A stretch of DNA of 64,000 nucleotides, taken from contig NZ_LGJH01000160.1 of assembly GCF_001298105.1 (NCBI RefSeq), forward strand, positions 1 to 64,000. The letters run 5' to 3'. The translations under genes were made by a program, and so were the position numbers. The first letter of the stretch is position 1. The number at the start of each line of letters is the position of its first letter. The notes beneath the pieces were generated by a model. That model saw only the letters and a program-made list of their open reading frames with translations. It made no database searches and was not told the DNA's origin. The DNA is from Novosphingobium sp. ST904. GTDB taxonomy: Bacteria > Pseudomonadota > Alphaproteobacteria > Sphingomonadales > Sphingomonadaceae. Below are positions 45,763 through 54,696 of the stretch, one piece after another.

Positions 45763-48142
45763 CGACACCGATCCTCAGGGAACGCGGGCGCATCGGTGTC
45801 TGCTGCAGACCCTGAGCCACCGTGAAGGGATTGCCGAAGGCAAAAGTGTTGCCCCGGTCGTTGAGAATGTTCGCAAGGTCGAGCGACAGCCTCCAGCGGC
45901 CGAATGACAGCCGGCCGCCCGCCGAGAGGTCGTAGTAACGCCCCTGTGTCAGCGCGAAGGGGGAAAGGATCGCCAGTTTCGAACGCCCGACATGGCGTAT
46001 CGCCGTATCGAGCGTGAGGTCCGCCCAGCCAAGCGAATGGACGAACTTGGCCGCCGTGCGCCATCCCTGGTCGGCGACGTTGGGCAAGTCGCGGTCGCTG
46101 ATGTTGTCGAAGCCCGGGGCGGGATCGGACAGGCTGCTGGAATTGAGGAAACCCGCCGCCTCCAGCGACAGGGCGTCCACCGGGCGCCAGGCCAGCGAAA
46201 AGGCCAGATTTCCTACCCGGCCCGAACCGATGTTCGCCACATAGGGCAGCCCGTCTATGGCAACGAGATCGGCCTGGATATTCCGCCAGCGTGCCAGCGA
46301 AGCGGCCAGGCTGCCGGACAGGCGGGCGCCCTTCTCCATGCCGAAGCGCAGGCCCAGCTCAACCGTCTGGATGCGGTCGGACACGAAGCGATCCGCGCTG
46401 GGATCGGCCGCGGAGCCGGTTACCTGAAGACCCCCGGGGCGATAGCCCTGCTGATATCGGCCATAGGCCAGCACCCCTGCTCCCGGCTTCCATGACAGCG
46501 CAACGGAGGGCAGAAAACGCTGCTGGCGGCGCACCGGCTCGAAATCGAGGCCACCCTGCCCCATGAATTCGCTGGTCTGGCGCACGTAGCTGAACCGCCC
46601 CCCGAGCGTGAGCTGGACATTGCGCCGCAGCGGAATGCCGAACTCGCCGAAAGCTGCCGCATCCAGTGTCGTGTTGGCGAGATTGGAGAGCGTGTCCAGC
46701 GCACCGGGCGCGCCAAGCCTGCGCACCGCACGGTCGATATTGTTGACCAGCCCCAGACCCACGAGCCATGTTCCGCCGTTGCCCCAGTTCCCGCTCAGCC
46801 GCGTCTCGTGCGAGAGCAGCTTTACCGCGACATCCTCCTCGTACTGCCGGATCTGCGGCGATGCGGAGGTGGTGGCATCGAACACGGTGTCGATGCTCTG
46901 CCGGGCATAGCCGGTGGCAGAAGTCAGCCGGGTTTCGCCCCAGTCGCGGGACAGGGTCACGCCGGCCAGGCGATAGTCGTTGTCGAATGGCTGCGCGATC
47001 GCGGACGAACGAACCAGATCGGGCTCTCCGCGCAGGGTATATTGCCCGTCGCGGGAATTGAGGTCCTGTCCGGCCAGAGTGACGTCCACCGTCCATGCCG
47101 CATCCGGCTGCCAGCGAAGCGCCGCGCGAAACCCCGTCATGACGTTGCGGTTGATGTCCCTCAGGCCGCGCGCGGCATCGTCGATATAGCCGCCGTCGAC
47201 GGTGCGGTAGACCACGGCGCGCAGGGCCAGTCGATCCCTTGCCAGCGGCAGGTTCGCCACGAGCGCCCCATCGCCGCCCGGCGCGCCGTCCTGCGTGAGG
47301 CGGACGCCGAACGCCCCTTCCAGCGAAGTCTTTCCCGGATCGGGCGGCGTCGGGACAAGGCGGATGATGCCGCCAAGGGTTCCCGCCCCGTAAAGCGTGC
47401 CCTGCGGCCCTTCCAGCACTTCGACGCGGGCGATGTCATGCAAGGCAAGATCGGGGTCAGGCGCGGAGTAGATCAGCCGCATCTCGCCCAGATACTGGCT
47501 GATCGTAGACTGGCTGGTGCCGTTGAAGCTGCTGTCGGCGATGCCGCGGATGAATATCTTGTTCCGGCCCGGCCCCAGATTGGTAGAGGACAGCTCCGGC
47601 AGCTTGCCCAGGATATAGCCGGTTCCGCGCCCGCCTGCCCGTGCCAGTTCCTCGCGGTCAGGCTCCACCACCGCCAGGCTGGCGGGATAGTCGGCAAGGC
47701 CGAGGCGCTGCTTGGTTGCCGTGACGAGAATGTCCGGCCCCGCCACCTCCGGGACAGGCACTGGCCGGATAGCAGGAGCCGCCCCCATGCGCGGCGCCCT
47801 GGGAGCGATGGCGGGCGCAGCGGCGCGCTTCACCAGCCGCACGGTACGGGAATCGACGAAGACGAAGTCGTACCCGCTTCCGGCGAGAATTCGCCGCAAC
47901 GCCTCGGCTACATCGTGGCGACCCGAAATCCCGCGCGAACGCAAGGTATCCAGTCTGGGATCGCCGAGCGCGATCGAGATTCCCGCCTGCTGCGCAAGGG
48001 CCAGCAAGGCGTCCGAAAGCCGCCCCGCCGGCACCGCGAAGACATGCGTCTCCGCTGCCAGCGCCGGAGCGGCCTGCATCGTGTTGACGGCGACCGCCAA
48101 TAGAGCGGGAAGGAACCGGTTAACGTGTGATCGACCAACCAT
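45749..48142 (-). CDS. TonB-dependent receptor with STN signalling domain (FecA-like)
   Basis: A 797-residue transducer. A signal peptide (to about 30) is followed by an STN domain at about 35-105 (AGRLSDALLALAQQAGISIALG...TVRLVKR) that contacts FecR. A Pro-rich spacer, TonB box DILVTATK and plug follow (IFIRGIADSSFNGTSQS, ARVEVLEGPQGTLYGAGTLGGIIRL). The barrel ends LRIGVDAQF. The gene overlaps the FecR gene by 23 bases, completing a sigma-antisigma-receptor set. It senses an external ligand and signals its own synthesis. The ligand is unknown; the plug region resembles the wide FecA/Fpv group rather than BtuB. Confidence 0.92.
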   Translation of the reverse strand: MVGRSHVNRFLPALLAVAVNTMQAAPALAAETHVFAVPAGRLSDALLALAQQAGISIALGDPRLDTLRSRGISGRHDVAEALRRILAGSGYDFVFVDSRTVRLVKRAAAPAIAPRAPRMGAAPAIRPVPVPEVAGPDILVTATKQRLGLADYPASLAVVEPDREELARAGGRGTGYILGKLPELSSTNLGPGRNKIFIRGIADSSFNGTSQSTISQYLGEMRLIYSAPDPDLALHDIARVEVLEGPQGTLYGAGTLGGIIRLVPTPPDPGKTSLEGAFGVRLTQDGAPGGDGALVANLPLARDRLALRAVVYRTVDGGYIDDAARGLRDINRNVMTGFRAALRWQPDAAWTVDVTLAGQDLNSRDGQYTLRGEPDLVRSSAIAQPFDNDYRLAGVTLSRDWGETRLTSATGYARQSIDTVFDATTSASPQIRQYEEDVAVKLLSHETRLSGNWGNGGTWLVGLGLVNNIDRAVRRLGAPGALDTLSNLANTTLDAAAFGEFGIPLRRNVQLTLGGRFSYVRQTSEFMGQGGLDFEPVRRQQRFLPSVALSWKPGAGVLAYGRYQQGYRPGGLQVTGSAADPSADRFVSDRIQTVELGLRFGMEKGARLSGSLAASLARWRNIQADLVAIDGLPYVANIGSGRVGNLAFSLAWRPVDALSLEAAGFLNSSSLSDPAPGFDNISDRDLPNVADQGWRTAAKFVHSLGWADLTLDTAIRHVGRSKLAILSPFALTQGRYYDLSAGGRLSFGRWRLSLDLANILNDRGNTFAFGNPFTVAQGLQQTPMRPRSLRIGVDAQF

Positions 48143-49082
48143 CGGCAGTTTCGGTCACCTTCGCACCAATCAGGACCTCGACACGCCGTTGCAGCGCCGC
48201 ATTGTCCCCGTCCAGCTGTATCACGCCCGTGAAACTTGTCTTCGATAGATCGGGCCCCAGTTCGATGGCAATCCCCCGCGCCCGGGTAATGTCGCCCGCG
48301 ACTTCCACGAGCGGCGCATCGCGGTAGACCAGCTTGCCCCGCGTCCATGCGCCGATGTCGGCAGCCGCCTTGCTTCCTTCCACCAGCCTGTCGCCGCTCG
48401 CCTTCAGGGTATCGCCGGCATTGAGGCGAAGGCGCGTAATGCCGTCCTCGAACCGGACCGCCCCTTCGGACACTTCCACCTGCACCGCGCCGCTGCCGGA
48501 GCGAACGTTGAACACGGTCCCCACATCGACCACGCGCTGCGAACCGACGGTCAGGGTGAAGGGCTTTTCCGCATTGTGACGGACGGAGAACTGCGCCTCC
48601 CCGGCCTTGAGTTCGGCAACGCGCGGGTCGGACTGGCGCAGCACCAGTTCGGTGCCGCCGTTCAGCATGATCCTGCTGCCGTCGGATAGCGCGATCGTCC
48701 GCGCTTCACCGGGCGCCGTCGTCACGGTGTAGGACCGGTCCCATCCTCCCACGGCCATCCATGACCCGGCGGCGACAAGCGCCACGGTCGCCGCCATGGC
48801 CGGCCACATCCAGCGTCCGGGCCGCCGCGCGCCGATCGGCGAGACGGCAGCATCCCGATGCCCGGCTTCCGCCTCTGTCCGGAAATTCTCCTGCCTCGCC
48901 AAAGCCACGGCGGGAGAGAGCGCCAGATCCTCGTCGCAGACGGCCTCGTAGGCATCGTTGTGGCGCGCATCCGCCTCGAGCCAGGCGGCGAACTCGCCCC
49001 AGTCCTCCTCGCTCGCATCGGCGAGCCGCACATGCCAGGCGATTGCCTGCCCATGAATGCCCTCGTCATCGGGACGAATCAT
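48120..49082 (-). CDS. FecR-family anti-sigma/sigma regulator
   Basis: From ATG 49082 the protein has 320 residues. The N-terminal cytoplasmic DUF4880 region (AIAWHVRLADASEEDWGEFAAWLEADARHNDAYEAV) binds the sigma factor. One TM helix spans about residues 92-112. The periplasmic FecR domain (TAPGEARTIALSDGSRIMLNGGTELVL) and a C-terminal STN-interacting region (FTGVIQLDGD) follow. It overlaps the sigma gene by 17 bases and the receptor gene by 23, so the three are tightly coupled. Confidence 0.93.
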   Translation of the reverse strand: MIRPDDEGIHGQAIAWHVRLADASEEDWGEFAAWLEADARHNDAYEAVCDEDLALSPAVALARQENFRTEAEAGHRDAAVSPIGARRPGRWMWPAMAATVALVAAGSWMAVGGWDRSYTVTTAPGEARTIALSDGSRIMLNGGTELVLRQSDPRVAELKAGEAQFSVRHNAEKPFTLTVGSQRVVDVGTVFNVRSGSGAVQVEVSEGAVRFEDGITRLRLNAGDTLKASGDRLVEGSKAAADIGAWTRGKLVYRDAPLVEVAGDITRARGIAIELGPDLSKTSFTGVIQLDGDNAALQRRVEVLIGAKVTETADGWSITR

Positions 49083-49728
49083 CGAACCCTCCTGTTCTTC
49101 CGGCCCCGCCGGCTGCATCGTCCAGCCGGGCGCGAATTTCGAGCACCGCGCGATAGGCGCGCTGCAAATGCTTTTCCACCGCGCTCAGGCTTATCCCGAG
49201 ATGCCCCGCGATTTCCTTCTGCGACGCGCCTTCGATCCTGAACTGGCGGAAGACGTAGGCGGTCCGCTCCGGCAACTGGGCAAGCCGGGCTTCCACGCGG
49301 GCCAGCTGGTCACGGGCCACGAGCGTGGCTTCGGCGTCGGGCGCGGCATCGGCCTGTTCCTCGCCGTCCCGCGCGTCGATCCAGCCCGCATCGCGGGACT
49401 GACGGCGGGTTTCCGTGCGCCGCCGGGTGTGAGCCATGTTGTTGACCATCTGGTAGAGATAGGCGCGCGGTGCGCGGACCGGCCCCGTCACCGTGGTTTC
49501 AAGGCGAAGGAACAGATCCTGCAACAAGTCCTCGACATCCGCCTCGCTTACCCGGCGGGCCAGCAGGAAGCGCCGCAGTTCGCCCCGCATGGCGAGGCAT
49601 ACCTGCCGTAGTCCTCCATCGGCAGGCACCTCCTGCCCGAGCGACGTCATAGCCCGTCCTTCCTGCGCAAGCGCTCTTTCCTCTCTCAGGTAAAGCAGAT
49701 GTTCCGGTGATCTTCCAGCGACCGTCAT
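49066..49728 (-). CDS. ECF RNA polymerase sigma factor (FecI-like)
   Basis: A 220-residue ECF sigma. The start is ATG 49728, preceded by GAGGG at normal spacing; an ATG at 49650 would give a shorter protein. Region 2 includes SEADVEDLLQDLFLRLE and YLYQMVNNMAHTRRR. Region 4 is PERTAYVFRQFRIEGASQKEIAGHLGISLSAVEKHLQRA with its helix-turn-helix. It is of the FecI group by neighbourhood. The 26-residue N-terminal extension is somewhat long for FecI proteins. It starts eight bases after the preceding outer-membrane protein gene. Confidence 0.93.
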   Translation of the reverse strand: MTVAGRSPEHLLYLREERALAQEGRAMTSLGQEVPADGGLRQVCLAMRGELRRFLLARRVSEADVEDLLQDLFLRLETTVTGPVRAPRAYLYQMVNNMAHTRRRTETRRQSRDAGWIDARDGEEQADAAPDAEATLVARDQLARVEARLAQLPERTAYVFRQFRIEGASQKEIAGHLGISLSAVEKHLQRAYRAVLEIRARLDDAAGGAGRTGGFDDSSR

Positions 49729-49735
49729 GGCACCC

Positions 49736-50446
49736 TCAGAAGCTGGACGTCAGCACGAGGCTGACATCGCTGCCGGCTCGCAGTGCCTGCCCGAGGCCCG
49801 CCGCCCTTCTACCGGAATGCACGTCGAGCCCGAGCCAGGTCCGCGGCTCGCCCGAGCCGTTGAAAACGGCGACGCGGGCGGCAGCGTGAACACCCATGGC
49901 TGCCGCGGGCTCGCCGTTGGTCATGCGAAGGAGGTCGTTTTCGAGCGAACGCCCGCCCCAGCCGCCCTGCCGGTAGACGCCGGCCGAAACCCACCAGTCG
50001 CGCCCATGATCCAGCGAAAGTTCCGCCGCCGCATATCCGGCGCGGGTCTTGGCGGGAAGCAGAATGCCGGAACCGCTTCGCCGGCTTACACGGCCGGCAA
50101 CGCCGTTCAGCCGCAGAATACTGCTGTCTCCCAGCGAATGCCAGGCGCTGAAGCTCATGTGCCGGCCCCGGAACCGCGCCCCGTCCGGATCGCCGGGAAG
50201 CTCTACCGGATCGAGCGAACGGATCGCCAGCAGGTCGAAACGCCAGCCCGCATCGCCGGAATCGTTTTCAAGGCGCATGACCTTCACCTGATCCGGCATG
50301 GACATATCGGACAGCGACCACTCGACGAGTTGCGGCAGATAGCGCGCGCCGCTCATGCCCCAGACCTTCTCGGTCCGCGCCTCGGCAATGTTCGGCCCCA
50401 TCGCAAGCAATGCGCATGCAACGCCGGTCATCCTGGATCGCCTCAT
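49736..50446 (-). CDS. Predicted small outer-membrane beta-barrel protein upstream of sigma gene
   Basis: A 236-residue protein with a signal peptide ending near residue 23 (IAEA). It is rich in alternating polar/hydrophobic beta strands and ends in a terminal Phe (SLVLTSSF), the signature of outer-membrane barrels. Aromatic segments such as DWWVSAGVYRQGGWGGRSLEN recur, giving an estimated 8-10 strands. It heads the FecI/FecR/receptor unit, which is unusual, since the sigma gene is normally first. It may be an accessory porin or lipid A/surface modifying barrel co-induced with the receptor. I do not recognise the family. Confidence 0.65.
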   Translation of the reverse strand: MRRSRMTGVACALLAMGPNIAEARTEKVWGMSGARYLPQLVEWSLSDMSMPDQVKVMRLENDSGDAGWRFDLLAIRSLDPVELPGDPDGARFRGRHMSFSAWHSLGDSSILRLNGVAGRVSRRSGSGILLPAKTRAGYAAAELSLDHGRDWWVSAGVYRQGGWGGRSLENDLLRMTNGEPAAAMGVHAAARVAVFNGSGEPRTWLGLDVHSGRRAAGLGQALRAGSDVSLVLTSSF

Positions 50447-50460
50447 GGCTGGAGCTCCGT

Positions 50461-50587
50461 TCCCCGTCCCGAGCGGCGGGACCTGGGAGAGACTCCGGTG
50501 CGAGCCCGAACCCGCACCTGAAAATGCGTGATGCGGGAAATGCGGGTTCCCGGCGTCTAGGCGAGATCGAAGCTGGAGTTCTCCTGC
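50461..50587 (+). promoter_or_regulatory. Structured leader resembling a cobalamin riboswitch
   Basis: Blocks in order resemble the conserved cobalamin riboswitch core: GGGAG (50485-50489), TCCGGTGCGA (50494-50503), CCCGC (50511-50515), and a B12-box-like CGAAGCTGGAGTTCTCCTGC (50568-50587). GTCCC/GGGAC (50466-50470/50478-50482) is a stem. AACCCGCA (50509-50516) can pair with either TGCGGG (50532-50537) or TGCGGGTT (50541-50548), offering exclusive conformations. The SD-like GGAG (50575-50578) is inside the last block, just ahead of GTG 50588. The B12 box is imperfect and the peripheral stems are unverified. Confidence 0.4.
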
Positions 50588-51634
50588 GTGTACCGACTTG
50601 GTTTCATCACCCTTGCCATGGTTGCCGGTCTTTCCGCTTCCAACATCGCCCGCCCCCTTCCGGCCGCTGTCTACCAGCCGCGAGCCAAAGCTGCTTCGGG
50701 AACGCCGGGCACACTTTCCGTCATGACCTACAATGTGAAGGGCCTGCCCTTCCCCGCCGCGCTGGGCCGCCCGGCCGCGCTGGAAAAGATCGCGGAGCAG
50801 CTTGGAAGCCTCAGGCTAAGCGGCCGCCAGCCGGATGTCGTGGCCTTGCAGGAAGCATTCGTCCCCGAAGCCAAGGCGATCGCCGCTCGCGCCGGTTACA
50901 AGTGGATCGCGATCGGACCGCAGCCCTCGGAAGCCCTCGGCACGCCATCGGATCGCTCCGAGAGGCTCGCCTCCGCCAATCTTGCGAACGGCGCGTCGTG
51001 GACCAGGGGCGAGACCGAGGGCAAATGGGTGGACAGCGGCCTCGTCATCATGTCGGACTACCCGATTATCGCTGCAAGACGGATGGCCTTTCCCGCGTCC
51101 CTCTGCGCGGGTTTCGACTGTCTCGCCTCCAAGGGACTGCTGGTGGCCTGGGTCAGGGTTCCGGGGCAGGCGCAACCCGTCGCGGTTGCGAATACCCACC
51201 TCAACTCCCGCCGCGCCTCAGGTGTCTCGGTCGATCGGGCCAACCAGGCCTACAAGCTGCAACTGGCCGCTGCCTTCTCATTTATCCACGCCCAGGTTCC
51301 TGCGAGCCAGGCATTGGTTTTCGCCGGGGATTTCAATGTCGGCCACGACCCGGACCGCATCTCCGGAGCGAAAAGCCTGATCGGCGATGCACTGGGCACC
51401 GCTGAAGCCTCGTCCCGGCTGCCCGGCGCGGAAACGACCTTGCGGCCGGAACTTGCGGCAATCGTGAAGCGCGGCAAGGACAAGCAATATTACCGTTCCG
51501 GCACTGCCACGAAGCTCGCCTTCGGGGCCATGGACGTACCGTTCGGCGCCCATCCCGGGGCCGATGCGCTTTCGGATCACATCGGCTACGTCGTCACTTA
51601 TTGCTTCCACAGCAACGACTGCAAACAGCGATGA
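50588..51634 (+). CDS. Secreted endonuclease/exonuclease/phosphatase-family hydrolase
   Basis: A 348-residue protein starting at GTG 50588 with GGAG nine bases upstream; ATG 50618 is an alternative. A signal peptide ends by about residue 27. The EEP fold motifs occur in order: VMTYNVKGLP, DVVALQEAF (metal-binding Glu), NTHLNSRR, AGDFNVGHDP (catalytic Asp/Asn) and SDHIGYVVTY (final Asp-His). Such periplasmic members include sphingomyelinase- and inositol polyphosphate phosphatase-like enzymes. The substrate is probably a phosphodiester or phosphate ester. It is divergent from the sigma/receptor unit. Expression may be controlled translationally by the structured leader. Confidence 0.85.
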   Translation: MYRLGFITLAMVAGLSASNIARPLPAAVYQPRAKAASGTPGTLSVMTYNVKGLPFPAALGRPAALEKIAEQLGSLRLSGRQPDVVALQEAFVPEAKAIAARAGYKWIAIGPQPSEALGTPSDRSERLASANLANGASWTRGETEGKWVDSGLVIMSDYPIIAARRMAFPASLCAGFDCLASKGLLVAWVRVPGQAQPVAVANTHLNSRRASGVSVDRANQAYKLQLAAAFSFIHAQVPASQALVFAGDFNVGHDPDRISGAKSLIGDALGTAEASSRLPGAETTLRPELAAIVKRGKDKQYYRSGTATKLAFGAMDVPFGAHPGADALSDHIGYVVTYCFHSNDCKQR

Positions 51635-51661
51635 ACCCGCAAGGTCGGGGCATCGACCTTC

Positions 51662-51692
51662 GGGCCGCCCGGGCAAAGTGCCCGAGCGGCCC
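51662..51692. terminator. Long GC hairpin between convergent genes
   Basis: GGGCCGC then CGGGCA (51662-51675) pair with TGCCCG and GCGGCCC (51679-51692) with one C/A mismatch and a 3-base loop. It lies between the hydrolase and the minus-strand receptor stop, serving as a likely bidirectional terminator, though without T-runs. Confidence 0.6.
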
Positions 51693-51700
51693 TGTGAGGG

Positions 51701-54453
51701 TCAGAACTTCTTGCTGACGCCGAACTGGACGATACGCCCGATGCTGAAGGCGCTTCCCTGCGTGGTATCGAAGCCCAGACCGGCTGCCGAACGGAATTCG
51801 GGCGGCGACACATCGAACAGGTTCTGCACGTTCAGGGTGAACGACAGGTCGCTCCCCCAGGCGGACTTGGACTTCACGTCATATTTGAAGAACAGGTTGA
51901 TCGCATCGAAGGCCGAAACCCGGGTCTGGCCGAATTCGACCGTGCCCCGCTTGTATCCCGAGGTGTGGTTCCAGATGACCTGCGCGCGCAGCCCGCCGAC
52001 CCGCGTTCCCAGCGTACCCTGGATGCGGAACACCGGGGTGTTGAAGGCCAGATCGTCGGCGACAGGCAGCGAAGGCAAGGCGCGCGATTTCTGCGAAAGT
52101 CGGTAGTTCCCCGTGACGCTCGCATCGAAGGAAGCGAAGCGGGTATCGAGCACGTAGTTGGCCGAGAAATCCAGGCCGTCGAGCTTCGCGGTGCCCAGGT
52201 TCCTTGCGCGGGTGTCCAGCGAGACCAGCACAGGCGAATTCGTACCGCCCGAAGTGATGATCGCCTGACCGGTCGAGGTCGGTTCGCCACCGTGAAGTTG
52301 AAGTTGGCCGGATCGAACTGCGTCAGGTAGGCCGCCAGTTCCTGGCCGCTCGGGCGAACCGAATAGAGCTGCGGGAAGTTCGCATAGTAGTCGCTGAGGT
52401 CCGCTCCGGTTACCGGCCTCCCGATCGTTCCCGTGAGGTCAATGTTGTAATAGCTCGCGTTCAGCGTCAGCCCCGGCAGGAACGGCGGCTCGATCTCCGC
52501 GCCGACAGACCAGTTCGTCGCCTTCTGCGGCTGAATTCCGGGAGCGGTACCCGACACGAAGAGCCCGATTTCGCCGGGAGCGGCGGTTACGCCGGGCGGC
52601 GTGCGCAGGAATGCCGCGGGCACCGTGGCCACGGCCGAGGCCATGACGCCAAGCTGGTCCACCGGCGACGGAGCCGTGAAGGACTTGCCCCAGTTCCCCC
52701 GATCGCGATCCATTCGACCGGGCGCAGGGTTGCGGCGAACTTCGGATTGAAGGTGTCGCCGAAGTCGTTGTACTTGTCGTAACGTGCCGAGGCAGAAAGC
52801 GTCAGTTCGTTGATGAACGACATGGCGTTTTCATCGCCGACGATCGGGATCGAAAGCTCGCCGAAGACCGAATCCACCTTCTGGGTGTAGCTCGTCGGGT
52901 CCTGCAACAGATACGTCGATGCATTCGTCGACCGCCTGTTGAAGTTGTCCTGCATGTGCTCGTAGCCGGCCGCCGCGCGCAGCGTGCCGCCAGGAAGCTC
53001 GAACAGCGGCCCGTTGACGATGGCCCTATAATCGAACAGTTCGTTCCGGCCGTGCCTTTGTTGTAGCGAAGCAGGCCCGAAGCCACGCTGGGCGCTGTTG
53101 CAGCCACATCGTAGGGATTCAGCGTCCCCCCGGCCAGAGCGGCAGACTGTGCCGCCGCGCTGATCTGCGCATTCGAGAACGACGTCGTGGCAAGGCCATA
53201 GCTGAACAGCCCGCTGAATTCCCAATCGGAGCCCAGCTCGACCGAGATCGAGGAGCAACCCGCCATGTTTCGAGGTCGGTATTCTGCGTGGACGAAGCGG
53301 TTCCGAACAGCGGGCTGTAGTCATACCGGACAACCTGAGGCAGCCCGTCATTGGCGTCGCCGGTCGGACGGTAGAAGGGAGAGCTTGCCGCGAGCGTGGC
53401 CTGACCCGCAGCGCCGGTGCCCAGCGCTCCCGTTCCCAGCGTCCCGCCGATCTGCTCGATCGAACGATTGGCGTAAAGCGCGGTCACATCGAAGCGCACC
53501 CCGCCCGAGAGGCGCTGGTTGAGACGGGCGAACACGGTGTGCAAAGTCGTGGTCGGATAGATGGCGACAGGGTCGGAGAAATCGCAGGAATTGGGACCGC
53601 CGGCGGTGATCCCGCCTCCCGAAGGCCACATAGGAGGTCGTTCCGATGGTCACGTTGGGCGCGCACAGTTGCGGCCGGTGGGTACACCGGTGTTCCAGTC
53701 GACCTGCTTCACCCAGTCCCGGTCGGCGCCAAAGACGCTGTCATGGTGGGAATAGCCGTAGGCCACATAGAAGCCGCCCGAGCCCCAGTCCTTGCCGGCC
53801 ATCCCGCTCGCCTCGACCGACTGGAAATCGTCACCGATCCCGTATCGCGCATCCATCTGGACGCCGTCGAAACGATCGCGCGACACGAAGTTTATCACGC
53901 CGCCGAGCGCGTCCGAGCCATAGACGGCAGAACCGCCGTCCGTCATCGCCTCCACGCGCTGGATCACGCCCGGCGCGATGATGTCGGGATCGACGGCAAC
54001 CTGCTGGATGCCCGCGCCAACAACGCGCTGGCCGTCGAACAGCACGAGCGTCTGGGCGCCGCCGCTGGTGTTCGCGCCGGGAAGGCTACGAAGGTTGGGG
54101 CGATTGATCGGGTTGCTTCCATTGGCGCCCGGCTGCTGCGAAACGCCGGCCGGCAGTCCGTTGAAGAAATTGCCGACTTGCGGAATGGAGCTGAGAACCT
54201 GGCTCGTCGTGGCAGCGCCGGTGGCCGCGATTTGTTCCGCGCTCATGTCGATGACATTGTTGCCGGCCGGGGCGATGCCGCGGATGAGAGTACCGATCAC
54301 GACGATCGGTTCGCTGGTCACCTGGTCGGCAGCCGACTGGTCCTGCGCAGGCGGCGGCGCGTCGGCCTGGGCCATTGCCGCTGCCGGCATGACAGCGACC
54401 GAAGCCGCGCAGAGCGCGAGACGACCGACCGAACACTTGTAATTGATTGCCAA
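51701..54453 (-). pseudogene. TonB-dependent receptor, six frameshifts
   Basis: The start is TTG 54453 with GGAGGA seven bases upstream, then a signal peptide ending AAAMAQ and a plug with SQVLSSIPQVGNFFNGLPAG. The gene is broken near 53665 (-1), 53630 (+1), 53265 (-1), 53043 (-1), 52700 (-1) and 52275 (-1), and ends with VQFGVSKKF, the terminal Phe of a barrel. Netting the six changes gives 918 residues, a normal large receptor (plug plus 22 strands). The plug-to-barrel N-terminal 260 residues are in one frame. The sequence between breaks has no stop codons and keeps normal receptor composition, so the lesions are either very recent or errors. Confidence 0.85.
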
Positions 54454-54696
54454 TTCCTCATCCTCCCCTGGTACAATCAAACCCGTCGGCCTTTGCGGCC
54501 GATCGAGGCAACGAAACGTCTTGATCGAGACTTGCGGTTGCGCCTCCGCATTTCGGGATGGTCGGGATATCGGCTGCTTCTCAGGCAGCCCCCGGCTTCC
54601 CCCCTTCCATTCGCCGCCATGCCCGTGAAGGCCGGCAGCGTGTCCCGTCTTTTTGTGTAACGGTTCATGCGCCAACTTGGCGGCGTTTGGCTTGAC

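Noticed and set aside
50461..50587. Thiamine pyrophosphate or glycine riboswitch
   Set aside because: No CTGAGA/ACCTGATCTGG pair for TPP and no CTCTCAGG partner for glycine. The cobalamin-like blocks fit better.
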